Of a DNA stretch of 64,000 bases, positions 39,306 to 54,454 are shown one piece after another. The position numbers and the translations under genes were made by a program. Every line of letters starts with the position of its first letter. Position 1 is the stretch's first letter. Under the pieces are notes generated by a model. It ran no database searches, was not told the DNA's origin, and saw only the letters and a program-made list of their open reading frames with translations. Origin of the DNA: Echiichthys vipera (Eukaryota > Chordata > Actinopteri > Perciformes > Trachinidae); the NCBI GenBank assembly GCA_963691815.1, contig OY829658.1, positions 18,950,499 to 19,014,498 on the forward strand. The letters run 5' to 3'.

Positions 39306-40257
39306 CAGGGCTATTCAATTCATTTGAAATTAGTGGAAATAGTGGAAAGTGCAACAGCATAACAGCTAATCAATTGAAGTAGTAATAGGCCAACTCAAAG
39401 TGCAACAATCTTGCCAAAAAACAATCCTTATTAAATAAACATACCTGATAACTAGAGGTTTTCACTCAATTACTTTACTTCAATTTACTTATTAAGTTTG
39501 AGGCTCTTGTTCTTTTTCTTAAGTATTTTCTTTTCATGCTACTTTATACTTCTACTCCACTACAAATCAGTGGGAAATATTCCACTTTTTTACTCCACTA
39601 CATTTATCTGATTACTTTACTTACTTGTTACTTTACCAGGCGTACAAGCACGTATGAATCACTAGTTTATTAATCAAAATCTTGACTGACAAAAATTAAG
39701 GTGATGTAAAATTAATTTTTTACAGTTCAGTGGGAAAGTGGTGTTGAAGTTAGCATGATTTTTCTGAAAATGCCTTATCAAGTTATACTCTTTAAACACA
39801 GATATAATCTGGTTGCAGAGTAAACACAGCTTCACAGTGACAGTTATAAACAAATACTTATCTGTCCATTCGCTGTTGAACTGACAGTTTATTGTCAACC
39901 TCTCTTTATCAGAATAGAAAGAGACATTGTGGTGATTTATCCACAGATTTAACTAACCTGAAATGATTGCAAGAACAACAACAGAGCAGAGCGTGGCAAG
40001 CTGTTGCCAAAGGGATTCAGAAACCCACAAAGAAGAGCATAGCGGGAGCGTGCGGAGCATTGTTGTGGAGCAAGTCTTTCAGCGTGTCAGTAGGTGATGT
40101 GCTGAGACAATTGTGCTGAGATGCGAGAGATGACCACAGTCAACATTGGCCACTACGGCCATGAATTACTTTCTCACATAGGCTTCTACTCAAAGGGCCA
40201 GTAAATATTCCCTTGCGGGCCAGATCCGGCCCAGGGGCTGCCAATTGAATAGCCCTG
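39306..40257 (-). mobile_element. Nested hAT (Charlie-type) element
   Basis: The ends are CAGGGCTATTCAATT (39306-39320) and the complement AATTGAATAGCCCTG (40243-40257), a perfect 15-bp inverted repeat. The flanks CACTATGG and CACAATGA agree at six of eight positions, fitting an aged 8-bp hAT duplication. The surrounding sequence continues on both sides in the related copy at 20.0-20.16 kb, which lacks the insertion. It carries the N-terminal part of a hAT transposase on the minus strand and must be internally deleted, being only 952 bases long. Confidence 0.9.
39674..39930 (-). pseudogene. hAT transposase N-terminal fragment (BED-type finger)
   Basis: The minus strand reads FNSEWTDKYLF and then CLLCNQIISVFKEYNLIRHF followed by QKNHA, a C-x2-C ... 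H-x4-H zinc finger of the kind at the N-terminus of Charlie-type hAT transposases and their domesticated relatives. Upstream a MSLSILIKRG start (about 39928) is out of frame with the finger, so a frameshift lies near 39900. The catalytic RNase H-like domain and dimerisation region are absent because of the internal deletion. Confidence 0.82.
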
Positions 40258-40962
40258 CACAATGACATCGGAAGACGCCAGTTAACAGGGTTACAGTGGC
40301 AGCTGCTGGTCTTTCAAGGAGGGAAAGCTCCTTTTTCCAGCCTACATCATATATGTGTTTATGTGTTTATTTATATGTAAATTCTACCCTTTGTTCCTTT
40401 TCAAGAAAATGATCTGTGACCTTGTTGTACCAACTAGGTGTTTTTTCCAGGGACTTGACCAGTGTCCTCTCAATAGCCAACAGAGCTATGCTGCTTAAAC
40501 GGCCTTGGCCCAGCTAGAGCTGCTGCACCAGGCTATTGTAAAGTGTGACTGCCTGTGAATGTCAGTGACCGTGACTGAGGGAAAACCCCCGCAGCTGCCG
40601 CTGCTCGCTGGGGAAAGAAACCGCAGAGTGACAGAACAGAGTCGCCAAACATAACGCTAGTTGTTTTTAACAAAGACAAAGTCGCTGGGGATCGGTAAAA
40701 TCTCCAGAACAGTTCAGAACAACGGAATGAAAAACTTGTAAAATGCTCTGCTGGATGTTTATTCTTCAAGATCACTGATTCCCTCATTAAGCTTTCAATC
40801 AAACAAGGATTCCACCTCAGACAGCTCATCCAATCATCATGCAGAAGCCGAGCATGATAAGTTGCTGATTCTGAACAAAAGATGAAGGTTTTCTAGCGCG
40901 TATTTAGTCAATGAAATGTACACACAGCAGTAAATATTTCACCACTTTTTTTGTGTGACATT

Positions 40963-41172
40963 TTAGGGGAAGCTGAGCGTCCCTTGCAGTCTTAGAGCAA
41001 TCACCACTGCAGGGTCACTCGTTAAACCGAAACAGCGGATGCTTTCGGCTGCCGTGCTTGGTAGTTTGCCAGTTCTACAGTTAACAGTGGACACATTGCA
41101 CCTTGTTGGCTTCTTTTTTTTAAGTGTGAAATGATCCCAAACTTTGTACATTCTCTGCCTTTTCCTGGCCAT
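40963..41172 (-). pseudogene. BED-finger remnant of the outer hAT transposase
   Basis: Starting at 41172 the minus strand reads MARKRQRMYKVWDHFTLKKK followed by a short basic stretch and CNVS and VNC. The VWDHFTL box followed by paired cysteines is the start of a BED finger in hAT transposases. The second zinc cysteine of the first pair is Ser here, and no His pair is visible before the frame ends, so the finger is broken. Confidence 0.65.
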
Positions 41173-41364
41173 TTCTTCACCCTCTGTTATCGCACCAACA
41201 GAAATCTGGATGTAGTGGTGTGCATCAGCAAAAAAACGGTCCGTGTGAAACAATTATTCCTGCGTTAAGCAGGCCGCATAACCCGCAAGATAGGAATTAA
41301 ATGAATCCTCAAGAAGGTTTTGTAATTGAATAACTTGAGTAATCATTTCAGCCCTAATCATGAA

Positions 41365-41555
41365 AGAACAAAGACAGTTAAATAATAATAAATCATTTTT
41401 TGTGAATGTTTTATAAAAAGGCAGAAGAGATTTAAGTTCAGTATGTTAAACAAGAAAATAGAGGAACTGTGATATGGTCATCATGACTATTAAAGATATT
41501 AGTAAATGACAATAAGAAAGAAGTCAGTGACAAGTCACAAGAGTCAGTTACAGAG
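41365..41555. other. Spacer between hAT and LINE remnants
   Basis: AT-rich, nothing recognised. Confidence 0.5.
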
Positions 41556-41990
41556 TCACTAACTTAATATTAGAGATGATGCTCTTCTGGTCCAAGTCAG
41601 CAAAGGTAAAGATTCGGATTTACAAGTTGATTTACATTCCAACCCTAACCTATGGTCTTGTGCTTTGGGTAGTGCCTGAAACTGCACATATGGCCAAAAT
41701 GAGTTTCCTCCACAAGGTGGCTGGGCTGATTTTTAGCAATAAGGTAAATATCCAGAGGGAGCTGCTCCTTTGCATTAAAAAAAAAGCTAGTTGAAGGGCT
41801 TTTCGGTATCTGATCACGATGCCTCATGGGTGCCTTCCTTTGGGAGGTTTTCCAGGAACGTTCAAATAGTAGAAAAACCCAGAACAAGCAGGATCCCACA
41901 GGGGTTTGAAAATGTTGCTGGGAAGAGGACAATCGGCTGTCTGGACTACCGTGCTTAGCCTGCTGCCACCACGATCCAGCCTGGGATATG
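41556..41990 (+). pseudogene. LINE reverse-transcriptase C-terminal remnant
   Basis: The plus strand reads KVKIRIYKLIYIPTLTYGLV, then LWVVPETAHMAKMSFLHKVA, then GLIFSNKV. This is the region just after the reverse-transcriptase core in a common fish non-LTR retrotransposon (K..IY...IPTLTYG.ELWV.TE ... MSFLRRVAGL). After frameshifts, MPHGCLPLGGFPGTF and a GWKMLLGRGQ-like segment (to about 41930) match the C-terminal tail. The rest of the open reading frame is absent, as expected from 5' truncation. The clade is not settled. Confidence 0.8.
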
Positions 41991-43429
41991 TGTCAGGAAA
42001 CGGATGAAAGTGCGATATTAGAAAAGGTCCTTGAACAAAATCATTTTGTTTTTCAATTTTTTGAAAGGCCTTTATTTATATCACTTGTGTTAAACAGTAA
42101 TGGAAGTTGTAGGAAAAAGAAAAAAAAAAGTTTTTTTTCCATTTATAAGCAAGCGTTTTGGACTATATAGTTTTAAAACTAGCAAAAATGTGTCACTGTT
42201 TGATCTCACTATACTGAGTACAATTTGTTGAAACAGGTGTTTAAGGCCAATTCTCCTAATCACTTGGTAAAAAACATTCCAAACATTTTGGGCTACTTTC
42301 TTGCACTCCATCATACAGGCAGCAGACAGCAGCTCAGACTAATTAAATGGTAAATAACTCCCATTGATTTAGAGCTAGGGAGAAAGTACTTAAAATTGCA
42401 ATTGGCTTCATTGTACGTGGAGTGTCTTGATGTCATCTTTCACTTCTGTATACACTGCTGGAAAAGTGCTACAAATCTAAATAGATACGTATTTCAATTT
42501 GGTGGTGCATTTTTGGAATGAGAGGAAATGAAATATGACACATTAAAAAATCTGGGGAAACAGATTTGTTATATCATTTACATATTCTTACCTTGTGAGT
42601 AGGCAACTATGGAACATGCGGCAGAGGGGATATAGTCGGCAAATGAACATTTTTAGCAAGGAGCCAGCCAGTGCCGCACCAGATCACATTGGCATTACAC
42701 GTGGTCTTTTACTGTGTGTATATTCATTAAATCACCTAAAAATGACACCAGGCTTCTACAGTATAACCATACAGACCGTTACACACATCAGAATGCTCAG
42801 TTATAACTGGACACAAGACCTTGTAAGGGATGGACAGCACAGCACTACACTGTTTAAACTATAAAGAATTCCTCTGCTCAGAACACAGCCGTGAATTTCG
42901 CCTGCATGAACATTTTTTTAAGGCTAACATTGTTGAAAAAGAGCAGCTAATGTTGGTAGAGAGAGGACAAAGTTAGGGGACTGCTGAGTCGCTCCTGCAG
43001 CGCACTGCTGTGCACCAGTGTGAGGAGAGGAGAGAAACGTGAATGTAAATGACAGCAAAACGCAAAGACACACTGAGCAGAAATTGAACGGTTTCTTTTT
43101 ATTAATTACTTATGTGTATTTGTGTTTTTAAACTCCATTGACTCAAAATGCTCCTTCACGGACAAATAAATTGAATATCATAACAATGTTCGAGTGGAGG
43201 AACATTTCCAATTCAAGGAAGAATTGTGACAATCCACCCACTACGCAGACTATGTTACCAGTAACAGTAGTGGCACTAAATTTGTGTTTTAATCATGTTC
43301 TTAGGGTGTATTTTTAGTCTGTGGTCAACTTTTGCCTTTTTCATTCCCTACACATGCTATTTCTACTAATCCTATTCAAGGTGCAGATAATGTTTCCGAG
43401 ACAGGATGTTTTATTGTCTAAATGACCAT
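41991..43429. other. Intergenic DNA, no gene recognised
   Basis: Contains a nearly symmetrical A-run/T-run at 42115-42140. No motif-bearing frame. Confidence 0.5.
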
Positions 43430-44200
43430 GAAATAAGCGTCTAAAAGCAAAGAAGAAAAAAGGAACAATGGGTACAAAAAAGGAATAGAGAGGTGGGATG
43501 AAGAAATGAAGAGCAGGTGAAGGAGAGAGACTGTGAGGCAAGAAAAAGGAAGCCCTTGAATGATGGGATGGCATTGAGTGATAAAGTATTAGAAAATGAG
43601 AGAAGAGCAGCTGGGAGAGAAAGACCTCCTCCTTTCTATCTCTGTTGTCATCTTGTCCACACCATTCATTTCCCTCAGTTTCCTTTTTCTCCGATTCTCC
43701 CCTCATCCGTCACTCACTTTATCTCCACCTTGCTCCTTCCTAATGCTGTCCCCCTTAACTCCACGAGGATCATTATCATTCGCTGCTTTCTCTCGTTGCT
43801 TCATTTATTCACTCTTAAACTCCCTCCAATACATTTGTTCACCATTTCCATTCCCCTGCCTCATTCACTATCCCTTGCTTTCTCACTCCCTTATTCCATC
43901 TTGCCTCTCTCCCCTCTTTGTTCGCTTCAGTCATCAGCTCTCTGCTGTATCTCCCTCACTTTGTTTAAAATGCCTTTGGTTCTGGAGAGATTCTACGGTC
44001 AGTGAATATCACTTGGTGGTGCCTTTCATTTTCTTCACAACTCATATCCATCCCTCTCTGTCATGCAAGCTATTCCATTCACTTCTTAATTTATGTTCCT
44101 CCTTTGTCTTCTTCTGTTCCTCTCGTCTCACCTCTTCATTTTCTGGACATTCTCTGCTTTTTCATGCTGAATTTTCTTTTCTTCGTTGCTCACTTACTCA
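43430..44200. other. Purine-rich to pyrimidine-rich switch
   Basis: The plus strand is A/G-rich from about 43434 to 43625 and C/T-rich from about 43622 to 44200. This composition removes stop codons and produces open frames (43596-44360 and others) with leucine- and serine-rich, motif-free products, which I do not call as genes. Confidence 0.75.
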
Positions 44201-44443
44201 AGTGCTCCATTTTAAATTGCTCATTCACTCTACAATTGCCGTCCTTACAGTTTTACTTCGACTAAACCCCTATTCGGACAAGAAAAGGTTCACGTGGGGA
44301 CGTAGGGTAAGGTCATTTTTACTAGAGGTTCTAGTCCTGTCTTATTCCGAAGAACGTTAGTAAAAATGATAGCGATTTTAACCTTCACTGCTCATTCTCT
44401 CAATCAGAATCTAATCAGTCAAGCTTTTTCCAGTCTTGTTAAT

Positions 44444-44503
<60 letters not shown>

Positions 44504-44621
44504 TATGGGCACTAACAACATGTCTTGACAGTGTGTTTTTAGATTACTTTCAATGCCATGTTGAAATCATCAACACTCTTTATACCTGCATTTAAGGTCA
44601 ATTTGCCATGTGAGACAACTA
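44201..44621. other. Spacer with (CT)n array
   Basis: Apart from the (CT)n array, 44265-44360 contains CCCCTATTCGGACAAG and CCTGTCTTATTCCGAA, partly complementary, perhaps a small hairpin element. No gene. Confidence 0.45.
44449..44499. repeat. (CT)n microsatellite
   Basis: About 25 uninterrupted CT units. Confidence 0.98.
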
Positions 44622-45282
44622 TTAAAGGTTAAATATGGAAAATGAGCAGAACACCGTCATCTAGTGTCTCAAAATTGTAGTTGCAACAACAACAAATAAT
44701 TCCAACACACAGGTTGCAAGGTTGGTCAGACCTGGTCCAGAAGCCTACTCTGGCAAATTGCACCATAAAAACAATTATTAGAAGAGTTTGACTGACAGTT
44801 GCCGTTACAGCTAGGTAAAGTTAGTTAGCTTAAGTTAGCTTACCGATAAAGGAGAAACGTAGCCATTTCGGCGTGTGTTTTAATGCCATTGAGCTCCTTT
44901 ATCTCAGTCCATGGAGTGAATGCTTGGCCTATATTGACTCTGGTTTTTGCCCGTCTCCGGTCACTCAGCTGCTGGGACAAATAAGCAGCTGCAGGATTGG
45001 AAAACTCCATTTCACCCAGTGCCAGAATACAGTAGCTGCGCCGAACAACAGACAACCCTGGCAACCTGCAATGCCCTACGCTATTGGCTGGTACGATGTA
45101 AACAGAACGGACAGAAAGACATTGTCAAAGCCGTAAAACTTAAAAAATATAAATAAATTCAGACAAAATTTTTAATTTTTTATAGAAAACCAATCATTCT
45201 GTACTCCTCAAAACACACCGTGGGTGTATTGTTTTAAAAAATATATAGATTTTAATGAAGATTCTACATATTCAACCTTTAA
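44622..45282 (-). mobile_element. TTAA-bounded TIR element with a retained exon
   Basis: The left end is TTAAAGGTTAAATATGG and the complement of the right end is TTAAAGGTTGAATATGTAG, so both ends are TTAA followed by AAGGTTRAATATG-like inverted repeats. TTAA flanks fit the target choice of piggyBac- and Kolobok-type transposons. Inside, the minus strand has one coding exon with a splice donor, close to the left end. The element thus looks like a derivative that kept its 5' end and lost the rest. Superfamily is inferred, not proven. Confidence 0.7.
44844..45010 (-). pseudogene. First coding exon fragment inside the TTAA element
   Basis: From ATG at 45010 the minus strand codes MEFSNPAAAYLSQQLSDRRR and continues AKTRVNIGQAFTPWTEIKEL, then NGIKTHAEMATFLLY. 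The stretch KTRVNIG.AF..W.ELK.L.GIK..AE.A.FLL resembles a short conserved N-terminal segment that I recall from many uncharacterised multi-copy fish proteins. The exon ends at 44844 with CG before GTAAGC, a good splice donor. No continuing exon is seen before the element's left end. It could be a transposon gene or a captured host exon. Upstream codons to 45064 are open but probably not coding. Confidence 0.55.
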
Positions 45283-45361
45283 TTTTAAACATTAAATAAT
45301 TGTTTACAAATACACTTCATACAGAGGCTGAATGGCATAATCATCACATAATCACAGCAAC

Positions 45362-45541
45362 AAGATAATACCAAACAGATTAATAGATTACTCAATTAAA
45401 AGTGAATTAATCTGCTTCCATTCAGAACTCATAATGGAAATTTTTCACTTTTTTTTTTTTTTTTAAACATGCAATTAGTCAAAACCTAATAGAAGGATTA
45501 CTCGATTAATCAATGTTAATGTTAATGTAGTTGCAGCTCTG
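45362..45541. repeat. Fragment of a hAT-like element end
   Basis: AGATTAATAGATTACTCAAT and, after a T-run, GGATTACTCGATTAATCAAT then GTAGTTGCAGCTCTG resemble the inverted end of the common fish element whose ends read AGGGCTGCAACTA...TCGATTAATC. A matching opposite end was not found. Confidence 0.55.
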
Positions 45542-48721
<3,180 letters not shown>

Positions 48722-48960
48722 GGAGACCAGGTGTTCGTGTACCAAGTGAAACCAAGAGTGAACGTTGACTTAAAGTCAACCAACTTTGTTACGGATGGAA
48801 GCATCCGTGACTCAGTTAAAGACAATGCAAGTTCTTAACCAAGACAAGGTAGTTTTGTTACCTAAACCTCACCAAGTAGTTCTGTTTCACAATGTTAACC
48901 ACACGTTTAAAACGCCAACTGTTACACAAGGTCAAACAGAACCGTCACACGTTTAAAACT
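48722..48960 (+). repeat. Dispersed repeat, copy 1
   Basis: GGTGTTCGTGTACCAAGTGA followed by AACCAAGAGTGAACG, and AGTTTTGTTACCTAAACC followed by TCACCAAGTAGTT. The same phrases in the same order occur at 54676-54866. It appears to be a degenerate fish interspersed repeat with internal short repeats of the CCTAAACCT.ACCAAGTAGT kind. Confidence 0.65.
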
Positions 48961-49859
48961 GCCCAACTGTTTCCCAACATTAAATACAGCGGTTATATAT
49001 AGTATGTTGCTGTGGGAGTCATTAGTTGGAGTCATATGTTGGTGGACAAGTTTCTTCCCTTGTACAGTAGACATGTAGCCTGGGAACCAAACAAATCTGC
49101 TGAGCTTATGTTTCATTTGCTCTAGCAGATGAGTTTGGCCACATTCAGACAGAGTTTCAGAGGCTTGCTATCTGATGGGCCAATTACAACCATAACTGAA
49201 TGTAACCGGCATTCTAAGTCCAGTACAACTTACCAGCCTCACAAAACTCTGATATTTAACTGTCAAACTAGGCAGCACTGATCAAATATGTATTGCATGT
49301 TACTGCATTGCCCAAAATGTTTTAAGAAAGACATGTTAGTTCCCTGAATTGTAGCACCATTTTCTTCCTGTAGTAGTCACATTTTGTTGCTCTGATTGGT
49401 TGTGGGTCTGTCTGTCCAATTGTGTCCAGATATTTTTTTGGTCTGCACCATTGAATGCATTTTTAAATAAGTCAGGTGATGCCAGACCAGGAATGTCCAG
49501 GTGTTTCCAGATAGTGGACCCACTATACTGCATGATGCTCTTGAACGCAGCAATTTTGTTTGAAAGTGCCATGGACACAATATTGTGCCATATAAGGTAA
49601 TGGTTCCAAACTTGAGAGTCAAGATGTTGACATGATTACTGTAAGATATACTGTAGGGAAGCCTAAAAACATTTGGAATCTTTGCCTTTTCCTCACAGCT
49701 CTGGTAGTTTTTGATAAAACAGAGTATTTTTTAATACGGCAAGCTTCTGATTATGGCCTGGAGCTGGCTGAACTCGTCACAACCGTATTCATTAGCACCA
49801 TCACCTCTGTAAGTTTCACCAAGCTATGTGACCTCAGGAGGTAATATATTCATGAAAAT
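48961..49859. other. Intergenic DNA, possible repeat at 49375-49520
   Basis: CTCTGATTGGTTGTGGGTCT and GGTGATGCCAGACCAGG resemble parts of a fish MITE, but I could not find paired ends. No gene. Confidence 0.4.
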
Positions 49860-51130
49860 TAATCTTTAGTTATCAATATGTAGTCTTGAGTATCCTAGAG
49901 GACCTCGGTATTTCCACACTTGAATATATTTAAAGTCTGTATTAGTAGTTGTTGATGTGAAATGTCAGTAGCCTAAAGCCAAGTTAAGATGCATACATAC
50001 GATTAGAATCATCATTGAGGCGATTTGTGAATCATGAAGTAAAAAGTGTGATTGCCTCCGGCTGTGATTTTTAAACCATTTTTCTGTCAGTGCAGTTAGA
50101 AATATGATGAGCATGAATAGAAGATTAAATCACCCAATAAGTCGGTCATTACTGTATTTTGCAGGGCTCTCATAATAGTGTGGAATAAACACATGCTCCC
50201 CTTGTGATCTTGGAAGAAAGTTTTGTTTATGTTATCTATGAGGCCACAGTGTGAAACACAGGGTATTCATTTTAAACCTCTCATTTCTCTTTTTTGGTTT
50301 TGATTGTAGGGTAACATTTATATAGTTGTTTTATTGAGGCCATATACTAAATAAAACATTGTTAAATTCATTAAAATCTAGCTATGCTGTGCCTTAGGTT
50401 TCATCTTTGCTGTGAAACTTGCTCTTAAACTGATGATAAAAAATAAAAAAGCTACATAGATCGTATGTGCTGTATAAAGATGCTTATTCACATTTCATAT
50501 ATTAATAATCATATGAATAATTTGTATTTGCCTCCGAAGACACTCTCTCATTTCTATATTTCATCATCCTGTACTTCAGTTTTGTGTGCTACTTGCTTTA
50601 TTAATGATATATGAATTGTTTGAGGGTACCTGAATGTTTCTTTCAGCTCTTATTTATTTAACTCTACTGCCTCAGAGGCCCATTAACTGCTGTCTTTGCA
50701 TAGGTTAAAAGTTTTAATTATGGTGATACAACATTTTCGTTGGTGGTTAAGCTGATTAAGTCAAATGCTTATAATGTAAATTATGAATAAAGAATGTTTT
50801 CCTATTTTGTCTACTTTTCATATTCCTATTTTATTATGAAGGATGACTCCATGTAAAAGTCCTCCATCTCAACTTTTTCATTGAACCAAATATGTTTTGA
50901 ATTGTGTTTTAGCACTGCTTTGGCTCATCATTTCAATTTGTAAGATACCAGAATGCAGTAGTGAGACAAATTCCAATTGTCGAGTAGACATTGCACGATG
51001 AGCAGCCCGATGATTGGACACAAAAATTGGACTGTGGGAGGCAATAAGGCAGGGAGGAACAGAAGCATTGACTCAGCATGAGCATACATCAGAGCCCCGA
51101 GTGCACTGAGCACAAATATAATGTGAAGAC
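49860..51130. other. Long repeat-poor AT-rich stretch
   Basis: About 1.3 kb without microsatellites or recognised transposons, rich in TAAT and ATTA motifs. It is a plausible place for conserved non-coding sequence near a developmental gene, but nothing in a single sequence proves that. No coding motif. Confidence 0.35.
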
Positions 51131-51917
<787 letters not shown>

Positions 51918-52688
51918 GCATGAGCTTGTGCATTTCCCCTGTCTGCTTCTGCAGCAAAATACTGTGTATTTGCATTCTCCCTGTGTGCATGCATGCATAA
52001 CCTTTTTTGTGCTTATAGTGTGTAATCACAGACATCTTTTGATTGACATTTTTTCCTAGGATTTGATGAGATATAGAAATAAAAACACAGGATATAGCCA
52101 GACTTTTTTTTTTTACAGGTTGCATATTGTGCTGATTTTCGAGCTTATACTTGTATTTTGGCTTTCATAGAACATGTTGACCTGCTCCTTTAGAGTCAGT
52201 TTGTGAATTTCTTGTGCATTTCTCTGTGGATTCAGTGTTTTGATACTTATATACCACAGTATTTATATAGCACCTCCTTTAAGCAAATAGTAATGTATAT
52301 TCCCCCATTCATTTCCTCTGTCTAATGTTACTGTATTGCTATTTTCCTCGATAAATTTAGGGTTTATAACTTTTTTGTGCAAGAACATAAACCCTCCTAC
52401 CATAAAAATTAAGTGTATTAGAAAACAAAGGAGAGGAGAGCAAAGTAAAATAAGAGAGAAGAGAAAGTGTGCAGCAACTGAGCAGTAAAGACAAAATAAA
52501 AGGAAAATAAAAGAAAAATATTTCACATCAAAAATACCTCTGCAGTGGGCCTCACTGTGAAGCCGATGATACACAGCTGACACAGTAGAATTGTAATTAT
52601 ACTTTCAGCAGGGACTGGGATTGGTGAGAGGCAGAGATCTTATTACAGCAGCCCGTTTGGTTATAAATGATTTATTTAATGAATCTCA
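51918..52688. other. Intergenic DNA, no gene recognised
   Basis: No recognised motif. Confidence 0.5.
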
Positions 52689-52718
52689 ATCTATCTATCT
52701 ATCTATCTATCTATCTAT
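52689..52718. repeat. (TCTA)n microsatellite
   Basis: About seven tetranucleotide units. Confidence 0.96.
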
Positions 52719-52934
52719 GAATATGGAATCAGCCTACAGACCCCACAGCAGTCACTGTTGGAATCATTCAATATTCAATATGCCACTAGGCTAGTTCATC
52801 TCTCTCTCCCTGCCTCCTTATCTTATTGTCTATCTCGATGGTTCTCTCTTAACCCCTTCTTCAGTGCATGCTTGCAGACTTTCAAACTCTACAGCTGTTA
52901 ACGGGAGAAACATTCAAAGTGCCTATAACCTAGA

Positions 52935-52936
52935 TC

Positions 52937-52971
<35 letters not shown>

Positions 52972-53040
52972 CATCTATTTATCTCTCTATCTATCTATCT
53001 ATCTATCTGTCTGTCTCTCACACACACACACACACACACC
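52935..53040. repeat. Compound (TCTA)n(CTGT)n(CA)n microsatellite
   Basis: About 18 TCTA units with a few variants, three CTGT-type units, then about ten CA units. Confidence 0.96.
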
Positions 53041-53533
53041 CTTACCGTTGCTCTTTCCCACACAGGTACACGAAGTCAAACCCTCCGTCGGCAGTGTAGG
53101 TAACTCATACATAAACATGAAATACAATAAACAGAAATTATGTTTGCGAGGTGTTTAAACAGAGAGACAAGAAGGCTGACAGACCGGCAGACAGGGGCAG
53201 ACGGTGCATACAGAAAAGATATACAAGCGTGGCACAGAAAAATGGAATGATTCTGTGTGTGTAGGCATACAACAGCCATCTGATGAGTTGGTCCCCCTTG
53301 GCATCGTGAGAGCAGCCAGCGTGTCTCCGAATTGTTGCATTTTGTTCTCAAATTCCTTGTATTTTGGGTTTTGCTATTTATTAATTTGATGGCTTTTTTT
53401 CTTTCGCCTTGAATAGGTTCATAATTATGTGCAGCTGCATGTGTCTGTGTGTTGACCTCTCCAGTAGACACCAGGGTGTTTAGTATTCTAGTCTGTCACT
53501 GACTTTCTGTGGCCAATCATCACACACTTGTAG

Positions 53534-53567
<34 letters not shown>

Positions 53568-54454
53568 ATATGCCCCGCTGCCACATAATCTTACTGCCAG
53601 CTCTACAACAGACTAAATAAACTCTAATCAATGTTCATATTATAAACACAAAGATAAACTGCTAATGCTGAACGTAAAATAGACCAAAGATTGTCTGATA
53701 GATAGCGGCGCTGCACTGATGGTTTGGTCAAAGTTCCTGACCCCAAAGGATGGTTGTAGCAAAATTAAAATAGGCTTTCTAAGAAGTGCTGTTCCTGTAA
53801 AAGCCAATAGAACGTAAAATAGCATTGTTTTTTAACTAACTCGTGCAGTCGGACCTCCTATCAAAACAGACAGCAGAGAAACTAGGACTACAGCACCCCG
53901 AGAGGGGGTGACTTCATTCTCTAGGGATGCCATCACAGATATTTGTTTGCTGCTCTGAATGTTGAGTACAGCTTCTTTAATAGTTATTGTGGCTAAATGG
54001 CAAAGGTTTGTCCTGAGGGTACATTGAGGGAAAGGGGATGTGGTCAACAACGCATCATCATGGAAAGGTGAAAAGATTTTTTAACATATTGACCTGGCGG
54101 CAGCTCAAGAGGACGGCTCAAAGAATATCAAAATGCTAAGTAAATTACAATTGTAATAATACATTTTATATTTCTCATGTGGAAATTAGAAATTGTGGCT
54201 TGATGACTGTCTAACAGGAAAGACAAGATTACTATTTATTAGTAAAGGCCAGAGATTCACTATCAAAATTACAATATATCCCATGACGGCTAAGTGTTCG
54301 CAGCAGATTTAATTGTGATACAAACATTAGTGTGCAAGCGCAAGTGCTGATCATAGAGAATGTTTGACCTCAGTGTGGCACTACATGAATGGCCCCAGAA
54401 TCACAAAAATCATATGGAATCATACACTGTACAACAAAAACAATGTCTTCCTAT
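53041..54454. other. Intergenic DNA with (CA)n
   Basis: (CA)n at 53536-53565. Open frames near 53076-53471 have no recognised domain. Confidence 0.5.

Larger units (their letters stand above)
39109..41364 (-). mobile_element. hAT transposon with 8-bp target duplication
   Basis: The element runs from TAGGGCTGCAGTTAT (39117) to ATTTCAGCCCTA (ending 41356). These ends are inverted copies, and the fish TAGGGCTGCA terminus is typical of hAT elements. It is flanked by ATCATGAG (39109-39116) and ATCATGAA (41357-41364), an 8-bp target duplication with one mismatch, as expected for hAT. Removing the nested element leaves about 1.3 kb. A BED-finger remnant on the minus strand fixes its orientation. 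Most of the transposase is missing. Confidence 0.9.

Noticed and set aside
43596..44360. 254-codon plus-strand frame and its 162-codon neighbour
   Set aside because: Produced by pyrimidine-rich DNA; Leu/Ser/Phe/Pro-rich, no domain, no splice logic.
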